A stretch of 64,000 nucleotides of DNA. Source: Marinicrinis sediminis (GTDB taxonomy: Bacteria; Bacillota; Bacilli; Paenibacillales; KCTC-33676). The position numbers and the translations under genes were made by a program. Under the pieces are notes generated by a model. The model saw only the letters and a list, made by a program, of their open reading frames with translations. It ran no database searches and had not been told where the DNA came from. Positions 18,187 through 26,902 of the stretch are shown in pieces (the first letter of the stretch is position 1; the number at the start of each line of letters is the position of its first letter). The stretch spans positions 62,001-126,000 of the forward strand of contig NZ_JBHUMM010000037.1 in assembly GCF_042685085.1 (NCBI RefSeq), given 5' to 3'.

Positions 18187-19521
18187 TTACTCAGACAAAG
18201 AGATAGCATCCTCAATCTGCTGCAAGGCAGCATCAAGAAGCGGCTTCGGATCAGACTGTTCGTTCCACAAGGTCGCAAAGGCATTGCCTACCGGGTCCCA
18301 CACCACGGACATTTGAGGAATATTTGGCATCGGTACGGCAGAGCTGGCCTGGGCGAGGAAACCGCTAGCGATTTCATCACTTTTGATCTGCTCATTTTCA
18401 AGCAAGCTCTTGCGAGGCGGCAACTGACCGGACAGTTCGTACTTTTTGAGCAGCATGTCTTCACTGGTGGCAAATTTGGCATACAGAGAAGCCGCTTCCG
18501 GATATTCGGAATAGGCGTTGACATAATAGGCACGGACACCAGAGAAGCTGATTGGCTGTTTGCCATTATCCAGTTTCGGAAGTGGAGCCACGCCAAATGA
18601 AACGCCCGATTCCTTCAAGGCCGCGATTGCCCATGGCCCATTAATATCAAACATCAGCTTGCCTTCCGTAAAGAGGGTTTCCTTCAGCCCGTAGTTAATA
18701 TCTTCATTCTTCAGTGGGAGAATCTCTTCATGAATGCGCTGCATAAGTTTGGCAGCCTGAACCGTGCCTTCATTATTCAGGCCGATGTCATCCTTATTGG
18801 TGTTGTTGTCACCAAACACATAGCCGCCATATCCTGCAATGAAGCCATGCAGGAAGTAGAGATTGCCGACTTCCATCATGAAACCGTACCGATCGTTGGC
18901 CAGATCATTGAACGCCTTGGCCTGCTCAATCAGCTCATCCATGGTGGCTGGCGGGGTTTCGACCAGATCCTTGTTATAGATCAGCGCGTAGGTGTCGATC
19001 GCAGTGGGATAGCCATAGAGCACCCCTTCCATCGTCGTCCCGATCACGGAAGCTTCCAGGAAGTTCTCGCGGTACTCCTCTGCATAGAAGTTCTCCAGAA
19101 TGAGCCCTGAGGCCACCAGAGAACCGATCTGGTCATGTGGTGCGAGGAAGACATCTGCGCCAAGTCCAGCTGGACCATCTGTTTGCAATTTGGTCGGCGC
19201 ATCCGATTGCGACACTTCCTGCACTTCGACCGGAATGCCATATTCATCGGTGAACTTCTCCGCTACAAATTGGGCCCACTCCAGGTCCGATCCTCCATTG
19301 TCCCAAACGATCAGGCTGGCATCCTCTTCAATTGGTGGAGCTTCCAGTACCGCCTCTTCATCCGGTGAAGCCTCTGCATTCTCCGCTCCGTTGCTTGTGG
19401 ATACGTTTTCATTTTGTTCGTTGGAAGCAGATTCCCCATTCTCATTGTTGCTGCAAGCCGCCATACTCCAGATGAGCAGCACGCACATCAACAACAATCC
19501 CAAGCTTTTTCTTCCGATCAT
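18187..19521 (-). CDS. Maltose/maltodextrin-binding lipoprotein (MalE-like)
   Basis: This 444-residue protein is the substrate-capturing component of the ABC importer. It has a lipoprotein signal peptide (lipobox SMAAC, lipidated C23), an Asn/Glu/Ser-rich linker, and a family 1 solute-binding fold with the MalE-like stretch EGKLMFDINGPWAIAAL. An early motif, DVFLAPHDQIG, resembles the maltose/cyclodextrin-binding subgroup. AAGGGGG precedes the ATG. A GTAAGCGCTTAC palindrome upstream suggests control by CcpA or a LacI-family sugar repressor. The exact sugar cannot be read from sequence. Confidence 0.85.
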   Translation of the reverse strand: MIGRKSLGLLLMCVLLIWSMAACSNNENGESASNEQNENVSTSNGAENAEASPDEEAVLEAPPIEEDASLIVWDNGGSDLEWAQFVAEKFTDEYGIPVEVQEVSQSDAPTKLQTDGPAGLGADVFLAPHDQIGSLVASGLILENFYAEEYRENFLEASVIGTTMEGVLYGYPTAIDTYALIYNKDLVETPPATMDELIEQAKAFNDLANDRYGFMMEVGNLYFLHGFIAGYGGYVFGDNNTNKDDIGLNNEGTVQAAKLMQRIHEEILPLKNEDINYGLKETLFTEGKLMFDINGPWAIAALKESGVSFGVAPLPKLDNGKQPISFSGVRAYYVNAYSEYPEAASLYAKFATSEDMLLKKYELSGQLPPRKSLLENEQIKSDEIASGFLAQASSAVPMPNIPQMSVVWDPVGNAFATLWNEQSDPKPLLDAALQQIEDAISLSE

Positions 19522-19557
19522 CGCGTATTTCCCCCTTGTAAAATAATCTGACGCATA

Positions 19558-19571
19558 CGTAAGCGCTTACG
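19558..19571. promoter_or_regulatory. LacI/CcpA-type palindromic operator upstream of malE
   Basis: CGTAAGCGCTTACG is a perfect palindrome centred on CG, matching the core of catabolite-responsive (cre) and MalR-type operators. It lies about 40-50 bases before the malE start, just after TTCATA-16-TATACG that could be the promoter. Binding would block initiation or early elongation. Confidence 0.65.
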
Positions 19572-19652
19572 CTTTCGTATATGGTACAGTCCCATTGTAT
19601 GAATCGACGGGACGGATCATGCCTGCTGCCGGAGACCATATTTTATGACACA

Positions 19653-19697
19653 AAAAAATCCCTCCCAGCATCCGGAGAGGATGACTGGAAGGGATTT
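19653..19697 (-). terminator. Terminator after ahcY
   Basis: On the minus strand AAATCCC-tt-CCAG pairs with CTGG-ga-GGGATTT, and the stem is followed by a run of seven T. It lies about 27 bases after the ahcY stop. Confidence 0.9.
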
Positions 19698-19723
19698 GAG
19701 TCGTTCGTATACTAACGCGTTTC

Positions 19724-20986
19724 TTATTCGGACCAGCTGTCCAGGTATTTCGCCTGTTCATCCGTCAGCTTGTCAATGCTGTAGCCGAGGGAAGACAACT
19801 TGATGCGGGCAACCTGCTCATCAATTTCATAAGGAACATTTACGACATGCGGACCGACTGCTTCATACTGGTCGTTGACATATTTAAGCGACATAGCTTG
19901 CAGAGCAAAGGTCATGTCCATAATCTCTGCCGGGTGACCGTCTCCTGCGGCGAGGTTCACCAGACGACCTTCCGCCAGTAAGTACACTTTCTTGCCATTG
20001 TTAAGTACATATTCTTCAATATTGCGGCGAACGGTACGCTTGGATTGCGTTCTCTGATCCAGCTCGACTTTGTTAATTTCAATATCAAAGTGACCGGCAT
20101 TGGAGAGAATCGCGCCGTCTTTCATCACATCATAGTGCTCACCGCGAATGACATCCTTGTTGCCCGTAACGGTGACGAAGTAGTCTCCTACTTTCGCAGC
20201 TTCGACCATTGGCATAACTGTGAAGCCGTCCATATGTGCTTCTACAGCCTTGATGGCATCTACTTCCGTAACCACGACCTGGGCACCCAGACCTTTCGCA
20301 CGCATGGCCACGCCTTTTCCGCACCATCCATATCCGATTACGACAACCGTCTTGCCCGCAACGACAAGGTTGGTGGTGCGGTTGATGCCGTCCCATACAG
20401 ACTGGCCGGTGCCGTAACGATTATCGAACAAATATTTGCAGTAAGCATCATTCACCGCAATCATCGGGAATTGCAGCTTGCCTTCTTTCTCCAGCGCTTT
20501 CAGGCGCAGGATACCGGTTGTCGTTTCCTCTGCTCCACCACGAACCTGTGGCAACAAATCTTGACGCTCGGAATGAAGAATGGTAACCAGGTCACCACCA
20601 TCGTCAATAATCAGGTCAGGTTTGGTTTCCAGCGTCTTCATCAGATGCTCCCGATACTCTTCCTCGGAAGGATTGTATTTGGCAAATACGGTAATCCCGT
20701 CTTCCACCAGCGCTGCACACACATCATCCTGAGTGGATAGCGGATTGGAGCCTGTGATGGTCACTTCTGCCCCACCTGCTTGTACCACTTTAGCCAAATA
20801 AGCGGTTTTGGCCTCCAGATGAAGGGAAATGGCCACTTTCAGACCCTTGAAAGGCTGCTCCGCTTCAAACTGATCACGGATGCTGTTGAGAACAGGCATG
20901 TGGGCCTGCACCCAATCAATCTTCAATTTCCCCTCCGGTGCTAATGATGGATCGGTGATGATGCTTTCGTTCACTTTCTGAGACAT
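19724..20986 (-). CDS. ahcY: Adenosylhomocysteinase
   Basis: This 420-residue NAD-dependent enzyme hydrolyses S-adenosylhomocysteine to adenosine and homocysteine. The SNPLSTQDDVCAAL substrate motif, the NAD-binding GYGWCGKGVAMRAKGLGA Rossmann loop, and SNAGHFDIEI are all present. Length matches the shorter bacterial form. The ATG at 20986 (MSQKVNES) is chosen because GAGGAGGAG precedes it; the frame is open 36 codons further into bshC but has no ribosome site. It lies 44 bp after bshC and ends at a terminator. Many Bacillales use the Pfs/LuxS route for SAH instead, so the direct route is notable. Confidence 0.95.
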   Translation of the reverse strand: MSQKVNESIITDPSLAPEGKLKIDWVQAHMPVLNSIRDQFEAEQPFKGLKVAISLHLEAKTAYLAKVVQAGGAEVTITGSNPLSTQDDVCAALVEDGITVFAKYNPSEEEYREHLMKTLETKPDLIIDDGGDLVTILHSERQDLLPQVRGGAEETTTGILRLKALEKEGKLQFPMIAVNDAYCKYLFDNRYGTGQSVWDGINRTTNLVVAGKTVVVIGYGWCGKGVAMRAKGLGAQVVVTEVDAIKAVEAHMDGFTVMPMVEAAKVGDYFVTVTGNKDVIRGEHYDVMKDGAILSNAGHFDIEINKVELDQRTQSKRTVRRNIEEYVLNNGKKVYLLAEGRLVNLAAGDGHPAEIMDMTFALQAMSLKYVNDQYEAVGPHVVNVPYEIDEQVARIKLSSLGYSIDKLTDEQAKYLDSWSE

Positions 20987-21030
20987 TACTTCTCCTCCTC
21001 GTACGATTTTCCTTATTGAATGGCAGGAAG

Positions 21031-22656
21031 CTAGAGATAAATCCAATGATGTAGAGACTTGCTGTACGGTGTTGACATTAGTTCCTCCAACCATTTTAAA
21101 CCGTATTTGTTCAAATAGGCAAACACATTGTACACTCTTTCCTGGTATTTATCATGCGGATGCAGGGACATCTTCATCTTGTCCCACTGCCGAAGTGCCG
21201 CCGTATGCCTGGATTGATCGGCATCCTGCGCCTTTTGACTGAGGAATTCGATCTGTTCTTGTATTTTTTGCAAATTGGTCTGGCCCAGCTTGTATATGCC
21301 CGGATGAATCTCTTGCAGCATCTCTACAAGCGGCGCATACATCTCCTGGAACTGTTTCTTGGCGTCTGTGAAGCGTTCCTCCACCTGCAAGGAATCCTGC
21401 TCTCTCAACCATGCTTCCCGCTTGTCAGCAAATCGCTCCACAATATCCGCCGCTTCCAACCCGTATTTGCGCAAGTGTTTCTGAACCGTCCCTTCCACCA
21501 GGGTGAATTCCTGACGCGGGATCAGCAGGGGCATGCGCATATCCTGAAGATGAAAGGCCGGCTTTAACATCCCCCAGTACGCGATCTCCGCAGGACCGAG
21601 CACCGCCCCGAGAACAGGCAGCAAAAACTCCTGCATCAGCGGTCTGGTAAACACATTGTTGCTCAGCTTCTGCGGCGACTGTCTGGCGATGTCTTCCAGT
21701 TCGGTGCGGGAAAGCTGAAAGGTGTGCTTGCGATCCGTGAAGACCTCTCCTTCTGCAAACAACAGCTTGCGACCGTTCTCGTGCTGGTAGAACAAATGAG
21801 CCGCATGGGCCTCCGGTTCAGCTTGCAAGGCAAATCCTTCGGATTGCAGCCGCGCAGCTTGCTGCATCAGCGCTTCGCTCAGCGGTTGCTGCTGCTGGAC
21901 TAGCGAAACGAACATGTCGCTTTCCAGCTCGCGCAGCTGTGGATCTGCTGCATCCATTAGTACAAGTCCGTAATCCTGGAATAACCAGGCGAGAATACGG
22001 GAGAACGCCTCGCTGAGATCGCTGGACGAGGCATGAATATGTCGAAGGCGCGCCATGATGTCCGGCTTGAATTCTGTATCAAGCAGAGCCCCATCTAGCT
22101 GTTCCAGTACTTGATCCCAGTGCGCCTGTGGAATCGGTATGTCGCTCACGCTCTGTCCGGAAGACAATTCTCTGTCCAGCGCAATACGGACCGTTTCACC
22201 GGATGGTGACAAGATTTCCGTCACATGCACCTCTTCAAAATCGTGGTCTTCGCCTGCCACCCAAAACACAGGAACAACCTTGCGATCCAGCCGTTTCTCT
22301 GCTTCCCTCGCGGTATGGATAATCGTCAGTGCTTTATAAATGACCATCATGGGGCCAGTCAATAGTCCGGCTTGCTGACCGCCGATCACAACCAGGGTCT
22401 GCGGGTCTTGCAAGGCCTCAATCTGCTTCATAGCCAGATCAGATTGCGCAATACGGGTATTATAGGCTCGCAATACCTCTACCAGCTGACGCCGGTCTGC
22501 GCGCAGGTGTACAGCCTGATCGAGCCAGTCTGCCCGTGCTTTCCAGTCTTCTTCCTGCTGCGGCATATAATCATACCATTGCCGCATAGGTGTTGCTTCA
22601 TCCATATATTGTTGCAGCCACGTCTGCAGCGGACGCGGATATGCCGTGCACTCCAT
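21031..22656 (-). CDS. bshC: Putative cysteine ligase BshC (bacillithiol synthesis)
   Basis: This 541-residue protein matches the YllA/BshC family, which adds cysteine to GlcN-malate in the last step of bacillithiol synthesis. Recognisable features are VIGGQQAGLLTGPMMVIYK near the N-terminus, VPVFWVAGEDHDFEEV, and a long C-terminal coiled-coil region. GAGGAGG sits six bases before the ATG. In B. subtilis yllA lies directly upstream of mraZ; here ahcY and the maltodextrin operon lie between. Confidence 0.93.
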   Translation of the reverse strand: MECTAYPRPLQTWLQQYMDEATPMRQWYDYMPQQEEDWKARADWLDQAVHLRADRRQLVEVLRAYNTRIAQSDLAMKQIEALQDPQTLVVIGGQQAGLLTGPMMVIYKALTIIHTAREAEKRLDRKVVPVFWVAGEDHDFEEVHVTEILSPSGETVRIALDRELSSGQSVSDIPIPQAHWDQVLEQLDGALLDTEFKPDIMARLRHIHASSSDLSEAFSRILAWLFQDYGLVLMDAADPQLRELESDMFVSLVQQQQPLSEALMQQAARLQSEGFALQAEPEAHAAHLFYQHENGRKLLFAEGEVFTDRKHTFQLSRTELEDIARQSPQKLSNNVFTRPLMQEFLLPVLGAVLGPAEIAYWGMLKPAFHLQDMRMPLLIPRQEFTLVEGTVQKHLRKYGLEAADIVERFADKREAWLREQDSLQVEERFTDAKKQFQEMYAPLVEMLQEIHPGIYKLGQTNLQKIQEQIEFLSQKAQDADQSRHTAALRQWDKMKMSLHPHDKYQERVYNVFAYLNKYGLKWLEELMSTPYSKSLHHWIYL

Positions 22657-22772
22657 GAGAAGCCTCCTCAGTCGCCAATCACTTATTTTTAGTTAGTATC
22701 TCTTCCTAGATCCGATTGTACACGTCTCCAGGCAGCTAGTCAAAGGACGGGCCTACCTCCATGCACGCAAAC

Positions 22773-22802
22773 AGGCATGAAAGGAACGCTCCCTTCATGC
22801 CT
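22773..22802 (-). terminator. Hairpin after oppF
   Basis: AGGCATGAA and TTCATGCCT form a stem around a short GC-containing centre, about 60 bases after the oppF stop. The following T-run is poor, so termination efficiency is uncertain. Confidence 0.6.
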
Positions 22803-22860
22803 GGTATGGATATGCGTGTTCGATTGTGCGTTTGTATCTGTTGCCTGCTTGGCGGACAGA

Positions 22861-23829
22861 TCAGGTAGAGCTGACTTCTCCTGCATAATGACAGGCAGCA
22901 TAATGGCCCGGGTTGATTTCTCGCAGAGCAGGCGTTTCCTCAGCACATTTCTCTGTCGCAAATGGACAGCGTGTACGGAAGTGACAGCCGCTTGGCGGGT
23001 TGATCGGAGACGGCAGGTCTCCAGTGAGAACTACTTTCTCCTGCTTGTTCGCTACATCAGGCACCGGAATGGCTGACATCAAAGCCTGGGTATACGGATG
23101 CAAAGGCTGCGCATACAGCGCTTCACTCTCTGCCAGTTCCACCATTTTCCCCAAATACATGACCGCTACCCGATCACTAATATGCTTGACCATCGCCAGG
23201 TCATGGGCAATGAACAAATAGGTCAGGCCCAGCTTCTTCTGCAAATCGCGCAGCAGATTGACAACCTGCGCCTGAATGGAAACATCCAGCGCAGAAATCG
23301 GCTCATCGCAAATGATGAACTTGGGATTAACGGCAAGCGCACGGGCAATCCCGATCCGCTGGCGCTGCCCCCCGGAGAATTCATGCGGATACCGGTTTGC
23401 GTGGTCCTCATTCAGACCTACCAGCTCCAGCAGCTCCTTGATGCGCGCTTTCCGTTCCTGTTTACTCTTCACCAGTTCATGAATGTCCAGCGCCTCACCG
23501 ATGATGTCACTGACGGTCATTCTCGGATTGAGGGAAGCATAAGGGTCCTGGAAGATCATCTGAACATCCCGGCGCTTCTCCTTCAGCTTCTTCGGAGACA
23601 GCTTGAACAAGTCGGCACCTTCGAATTTCATTTCTCCACTTGTCGGCTCATACAGCTTAAGCATCGTACGCCCTACAGTGGACTTTCCACATCCCGACTC
23701 TCCCACCATGCCGAGCGTTTCACCTTTGTCAATGTGGAAGCTGACATCATCGACCGCCTTTAGCGTCTGATGATTGCCCACGTGAAAGTGCTTCTTCAAA
23801 TGATTGACTTCAACTAATCGCTCTGTCAT
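22861..23829 (-). CDS. oppF: Oligopeptide ABC transporter ATP-binding protein OppF
   Basis: This 322-residue ATPase drives peptide import with OppD. Walker A is GESGCGKST, the signature FSGGQRQRIGIARAL, and Walker B FIICDEPISALD. The C-terminal oligopeptide extension carries the conserved cysteine-rich segment GCHFRTRCPFATEKC. Its ATG overlaps the oppD stop by four bases, with GGAGGTGA upstream. It is the last gene of the opp operon. Confidence 0.95.
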   Translation of the reverse strand: MTERLVEVNHLKKHFHVGNHQTLKAVDDVSFHIDKGETLGMVGESGCGKSTVGRTMLKLYEPTSGEMKFEGADLFKLSPKKLKEKRRDVQMIFQDPYASLNPRMTVSDIIGEALDIHELVKSKQERKARIKELLELVGLNEDHANRYPHEFSGGQRQRIGIARALAVNPKFIICDEPISALDVSIQAQVVNLLRDLQKKLGLTYLFIAHDLAMVKHISDRVAVMYLGKMVELAESEALYAQPLHPYTQALMSAIPVPDVANKQEKVVLTGDLPSPINPPSGCHFRTRCPFATEKCAEETPALREINPGHYAACHYAGEVSST

Positions 23830-24821
23830 GAGGATTTCACCTCCTGCGCCATTGGATCAAGCAGCCAGCACCTTGCTTTCTGCGTGTCACTCGTTTCATA
23901 GAATGTTGGATCAATGGCCTTGCAGACCTTCATGGCCTCCGGACAGCGATCTGCAAATGCACAGCCCACCGGGGGCTTGATCAGATCCGGCGGCGTACCG
24001 AAGATCGGAATCAAGTCTTCATCCTTGGGCTGATCAAGACGCGGTACGGAACGAAGCAGACCCCGTGTATATGGATGCTTTGGACGGGTAAAGATTTCTT
24101 CGATCGTTCCCTCTTCCACCACTTTACCAGCATACATGACGACAACACGGTCACACAGCTCCGCCACGACACCGAGATCATGCGTAATCATAATAATCGA
24201 CGTATCCAGCGTCTGCTGCAAATCCTTCATCAAGCGCAAAATCTGTGCCTGAATCGTCACATCAAGCGCCGTCGTCGGCTCATCGGCAATCAGCAGGGAT
24301 GGATTGCAGGCTAGCGCAATGGCAATCATCGCCCGTTGTCTCATCCCGCCCGAGAATTCATGCGGGTATTGCCCCAGCCGCTTGTCAGGATTCGGAATCC
24401 CTACGAGCTTCAGCATTTCGATGGCTCGCAGATCCGCTTCCTTCTGAGACATGCCCTGGTGCTTGATCAGGCTCTCTGTAATTTGCTTGCCTATGGTTAA
24501 CGTTGGATTCAAAGAAGTCATCGGGTCCTGAAAAATCATCCCAATCTCTTTTCCTCTTACTTTTTGCATCTCTTTTTCTGAATAGCGCAGCAGATTCTGT
24601 CCATTGAACAAAATCTCTCCACCCTTGAATACCGCTGGAGGAGACGGGATCAATTTCATGATGCTTTGGGCCGTCACGCTTTTTCCGCAGCCGGATTCAC
24701 CTACGATACCGACCGCTTCCCCCTTCTTCACATGAAAGCTCACGTCACGTACCGCTTGCACTTCACCGTCCCGCACCTGGAAGGATACCTGCAGATCATT
24801 AACTTCTAACAGACGTTCCAA
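23826..24821 (-). CDS. oppD: Oligopeptide ABC transporter ATP-binding protein OppD
   Basis: This 331-residue ATPase has Walker A GESGCGKS, signature FSGGMRQRAMIAIAL, Walker B LLIADEPTTALD and the C-terminal cysteine segment GCAFADRCPEAMKVC. A GTG at 24830 is in frame but overlaps the ribosome site; I prefer TTG at 24821, seven bases after GGAGGT. The oppC stop TAG is part of the same TAGGAGGT, giving tight coupling. Confidence 0.93.
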   Translation of the reverse strand: MERLLEVNDLQVSFQVRDGEVQAVRDVSFHVKKGEAVGIVGESGCGKSVTAQSIMKLIPSPPAVFKGGEILFNGQNLLRYSEKEMQKVRGKEIGMIFQDPMTSLNPTLTIGKQITESLIKHQGMSQKEADLRAIEMLKLVGIPNPDKRLGQYPHEFSGGMRQRAMIAIALACNPSLLIADEPTTALDVTIQAQILRLMKDLQQTLDTSIIMITHDLGVVAELCDRVVVMYAGKVVEEGTIEEIFTRPKHPYTRGLLRSVPRLDQPKDEDLIPIFGTPPDLIKPPVGCAFADRCPEAMKVCKAIDPTFYETSDTQKARCWLLDPMAQEVKSS

Positions 24822-24833
24822 TTCGTCCACCTC

Positions 24834-25760
24834 CTATTTTTTCAGTTTCGGATCAAAGGCATCTCTCAGCCCATCTCCTAATATATTAAAGGCCAACATG
24901 GTCAAGCTGATAAAGAAGGCCGGGAAGAACAATCTCCAAGGGAACAACGTCCATCCCTTGATCGCATCGTTAATCATGGTACCCCACGATGCAGCAGGTG
25001 ATTGTACCCCAAGACCAAGGAAGCTCAGGAAAGCTTCAGCGAAGATTGCTGAAGGCACCGTAAGCGTCAGCGTAACAATGATTGGTCCCATCGCGTTCGG
25101 AATCAAATGTCTGAACAATACACGGCTTGTGCTGGCACCGAGTGAACGGGAAGCAAGCACATACTCCTGATTTTTCAGCTGCATAATCTGACCCCTGACG
25201 ATCCAGGACATGTTAATCCATCCCGTAATCGACAAGGCCAGTACGACCGTATACAGACTGGGTTCCATGACGACGAGCAGCAAGATGACGACGAGCAAAT
25301 ACGGTATGGCGTACAGAACTTCTGCAAACCGGTTCATAAATTCATCCAGTCTTCCGCCATAATAGCCCATGATCCCGCCGTAGATCACCCCGATAATCAA
25401 ATCAATCAGGGCCGCAAAGATACCGACTCTGAGTGAGATCGATGCGCCCATCCACGTACGGGCAAACATGTCTCGTCCCAGTTCATCTGTGCCAAACCAG
25501 TGTTCCCAGGAAGGAGGCTGGTTGGTCATGTCCAGGTTGTTCGTCCGGTAATCATGCGGAGAAATGATCGGTCCAATGACAGCCATGACAATCAGGAATA
25601 CGAGAATCCAGAAACTGAACATGGCAGCTTTGTTCGATTTAACACGTTCATACGCATCACGAAGCGCCGATACACTTTCACGCTTAATCGCTTCTTCCGG
25701 CACGTTATTTTCCAGCTTTTGAAAATCACTTGGCTGCAGATTTTGTTTATCCACTGTCAT
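24834..25760 (-). CDS. oppC: Oligopeptide ABC transporter permease OppC
   Basis: This 308-residue permease has a long cytoplasmic N-terminus with a hydrophobic segment near 45-65, the OppC motif HWFGTDELGRDMFAR, and the inner-membrane EAA-like loop SRSLGASTSRVLFRHLIPNA. It forms the translocation pore with OppB. AAGGAGGG lies upstream of the ATG, just after the oppB stop. Confidence 0.94.
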   Translation of the reverse strand: MTVDKQNLQPSDFQKLENNVPEEAIKRESVSALRDAYERVKSNKAAMFSFWILVFLIVMAVIGPIISPHDYRTNNLDMTNQPPSWEHWFGTDELGRDMFARTWMGASISLRVGIFAALIDLIIGVIYGGIMGYYGGRLDEFMNRFAEVLYAIPYLLVVILLLVVMEPSLYTVVLALSITGWINMSWIVRGQIMQLKNQEYVLASRSLGASTSRVLFRHLIPNAMGPIIVTLTLTVPSAIFAEAFLSFLGLGVQSPAASWGTMINDAIKGWTLFPWRLFFPAFFISLTMLAFNILGDGLRDAFDPKLKK

Positions 25761-25763
25761 GGT

Positions 25764-26699
25764 TTAACCCTCCTTCCCTTTTGAAAGCTTAATACGAGGA
25801 TCAACGATGCCATACGCCACATCTGTCAGGAATCTGGCGATCATCAGAATGATACCGTAGAAGATTGTCAGTCCCATGATTAGGGTATAGTCCCGATTGC
25901 TTACACTTTCCACGAAGTGTTTGCCCAAGCCGGGAATCCCGAAAATCTTCTCGATAATCACCGAACCCGTAATGACGTTGACTGTCATTGGACCCAGATA
26001 CGTGACGACAGGCAGCACCGCATTTTTCAGTGCATGACGCACCATGATCACTTTTTGGGCCAGTCCCTTGGATCGTGCCGTCTTGATATAATCGGACTGC
26101 AATACTTCGATCATGCTGGAACGGGTCAGCCTTGCAATAAAGGCGATAGGCAGAGCAGACAGCGCCAATACCGGCATCACGTAGTCAAACGGGTTGCTTA
26201 GACCCGAGACATTGAATAGCTGGATTTTCACACCCAGGAAATATTGCAGCATATATGCCAGTACAAAGCTCGGGATCGACACACCCAGCACCGCGATCAC
26301 CATCGTAAAGCTGTCCAAGAATTTGCGATGGTTCAACGCTGCAATGACACCGAGGAACAGGCCGACGATGACGGAAACCACTACCGCTACCAGCCCGAGT
26401 CTCATCGAATAACCGAATGAATCTTCAATAATACCACTCACGGTTTGGTATTTCTTTTTCATGGAGACGCCAAGATCAAATTCAATGAACACATTTTTCA
26501 TGTAAATGCCGTACTGCTCCAACAGCGATTTATCCAAACCGTATTGGGCCATTAAATTTTCTTTAATCTTTTCCGGAACTGCCTTTTCGGACAGAAACGG
26601 GTCGCCTGGTATCGCCTTCATCAAAAAGAAGGTTGCTGTAGCAAGCACAAGCAGCGATACCAGCATGAACACAAATTTGCGACCTATAAACCTTAGCAT
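25764..26699 (-). CDS. oppB: Oligopeptide ABC transporter permease OppB
   Basis: This 311-residue permease begins with a hydrophobic segment (FVFMLVSLLVLATATFFLM) and the OppB-typical AIPGDPF. The EAA loop is ARSKGLAQKVIMVRHALKNA, with NVITGSVIIEKIFGIPGLG further on. I start at the ATG at 26699 (MLRFIGRK), six bases after GGAGGTG; nine upstream in-frame codons lack a ribosome site. A terminator separates it from oppA, so oppBCDF may be made by read-through. Confidence 0.93.
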   Translation of the reverse strand: MLRFIGRKFVFMLVSLLVLATATFFLMKAIPGDPFLSEKAVPEKIKENLMAQYGLDKSLLEQYGIYMKNVFIEFDLGVSMKKKYQTVSGIIEDSFGYSMRLGLVAVVVSVIVGLFLGVIAALNHRKFLDSFTMVIAVLGVSIPSFVLAYMLQYFLGVKIQLFNVSGLSNPFDYVMPVLALSALPIAFIARLTRSSMIEVLQSDYIKTARSKGLAQKVIMVRHALKNAVLPVVTYLGPMTVNVITGSVIIEKIFGIPGLGKHFVESVSNRDYTLIMGLTIFYGIILMIARFLTDVAYGIVDPRIKLSKGKEG

Positions 26700-26835
26700 A
26701 CTCAACACCTCCTGCACGAATATCAATCTTCATTCATCTATCTATAAACATGATCCCTTCTTCAGGCATGTCTATATTCAAATTTTATGTGTGGTTGATC
26801 ACAATTCGTCTTGGTAAATTTCGATTTATGGAACA

Positions 26836-26873
26836 GAAAAAGCGGGATATATATGGGAATCACATATATCCCG
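26836..26873 (-). terminator. Terminator between oppA and oppB
   Basis: GCGGGATATAT pairs with ATATATCCCGC, followed on the minus strand by TTTTTC. Such a hairpin after a binding-protein gene commonly lets that gene be expressed above the permease and ATPase genes. Confidence 0.88.
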
Positions 26874-26902
26874 CTCTTCCATATCACTCCATGCTATCCC
26901 TA

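Noticed and set aside
20045..20740. Plus-strand open frame of 231 codons antisense to ahcY
   Set aside because: No ribosome site, and the opposite strand encodes all AhcY motifs.
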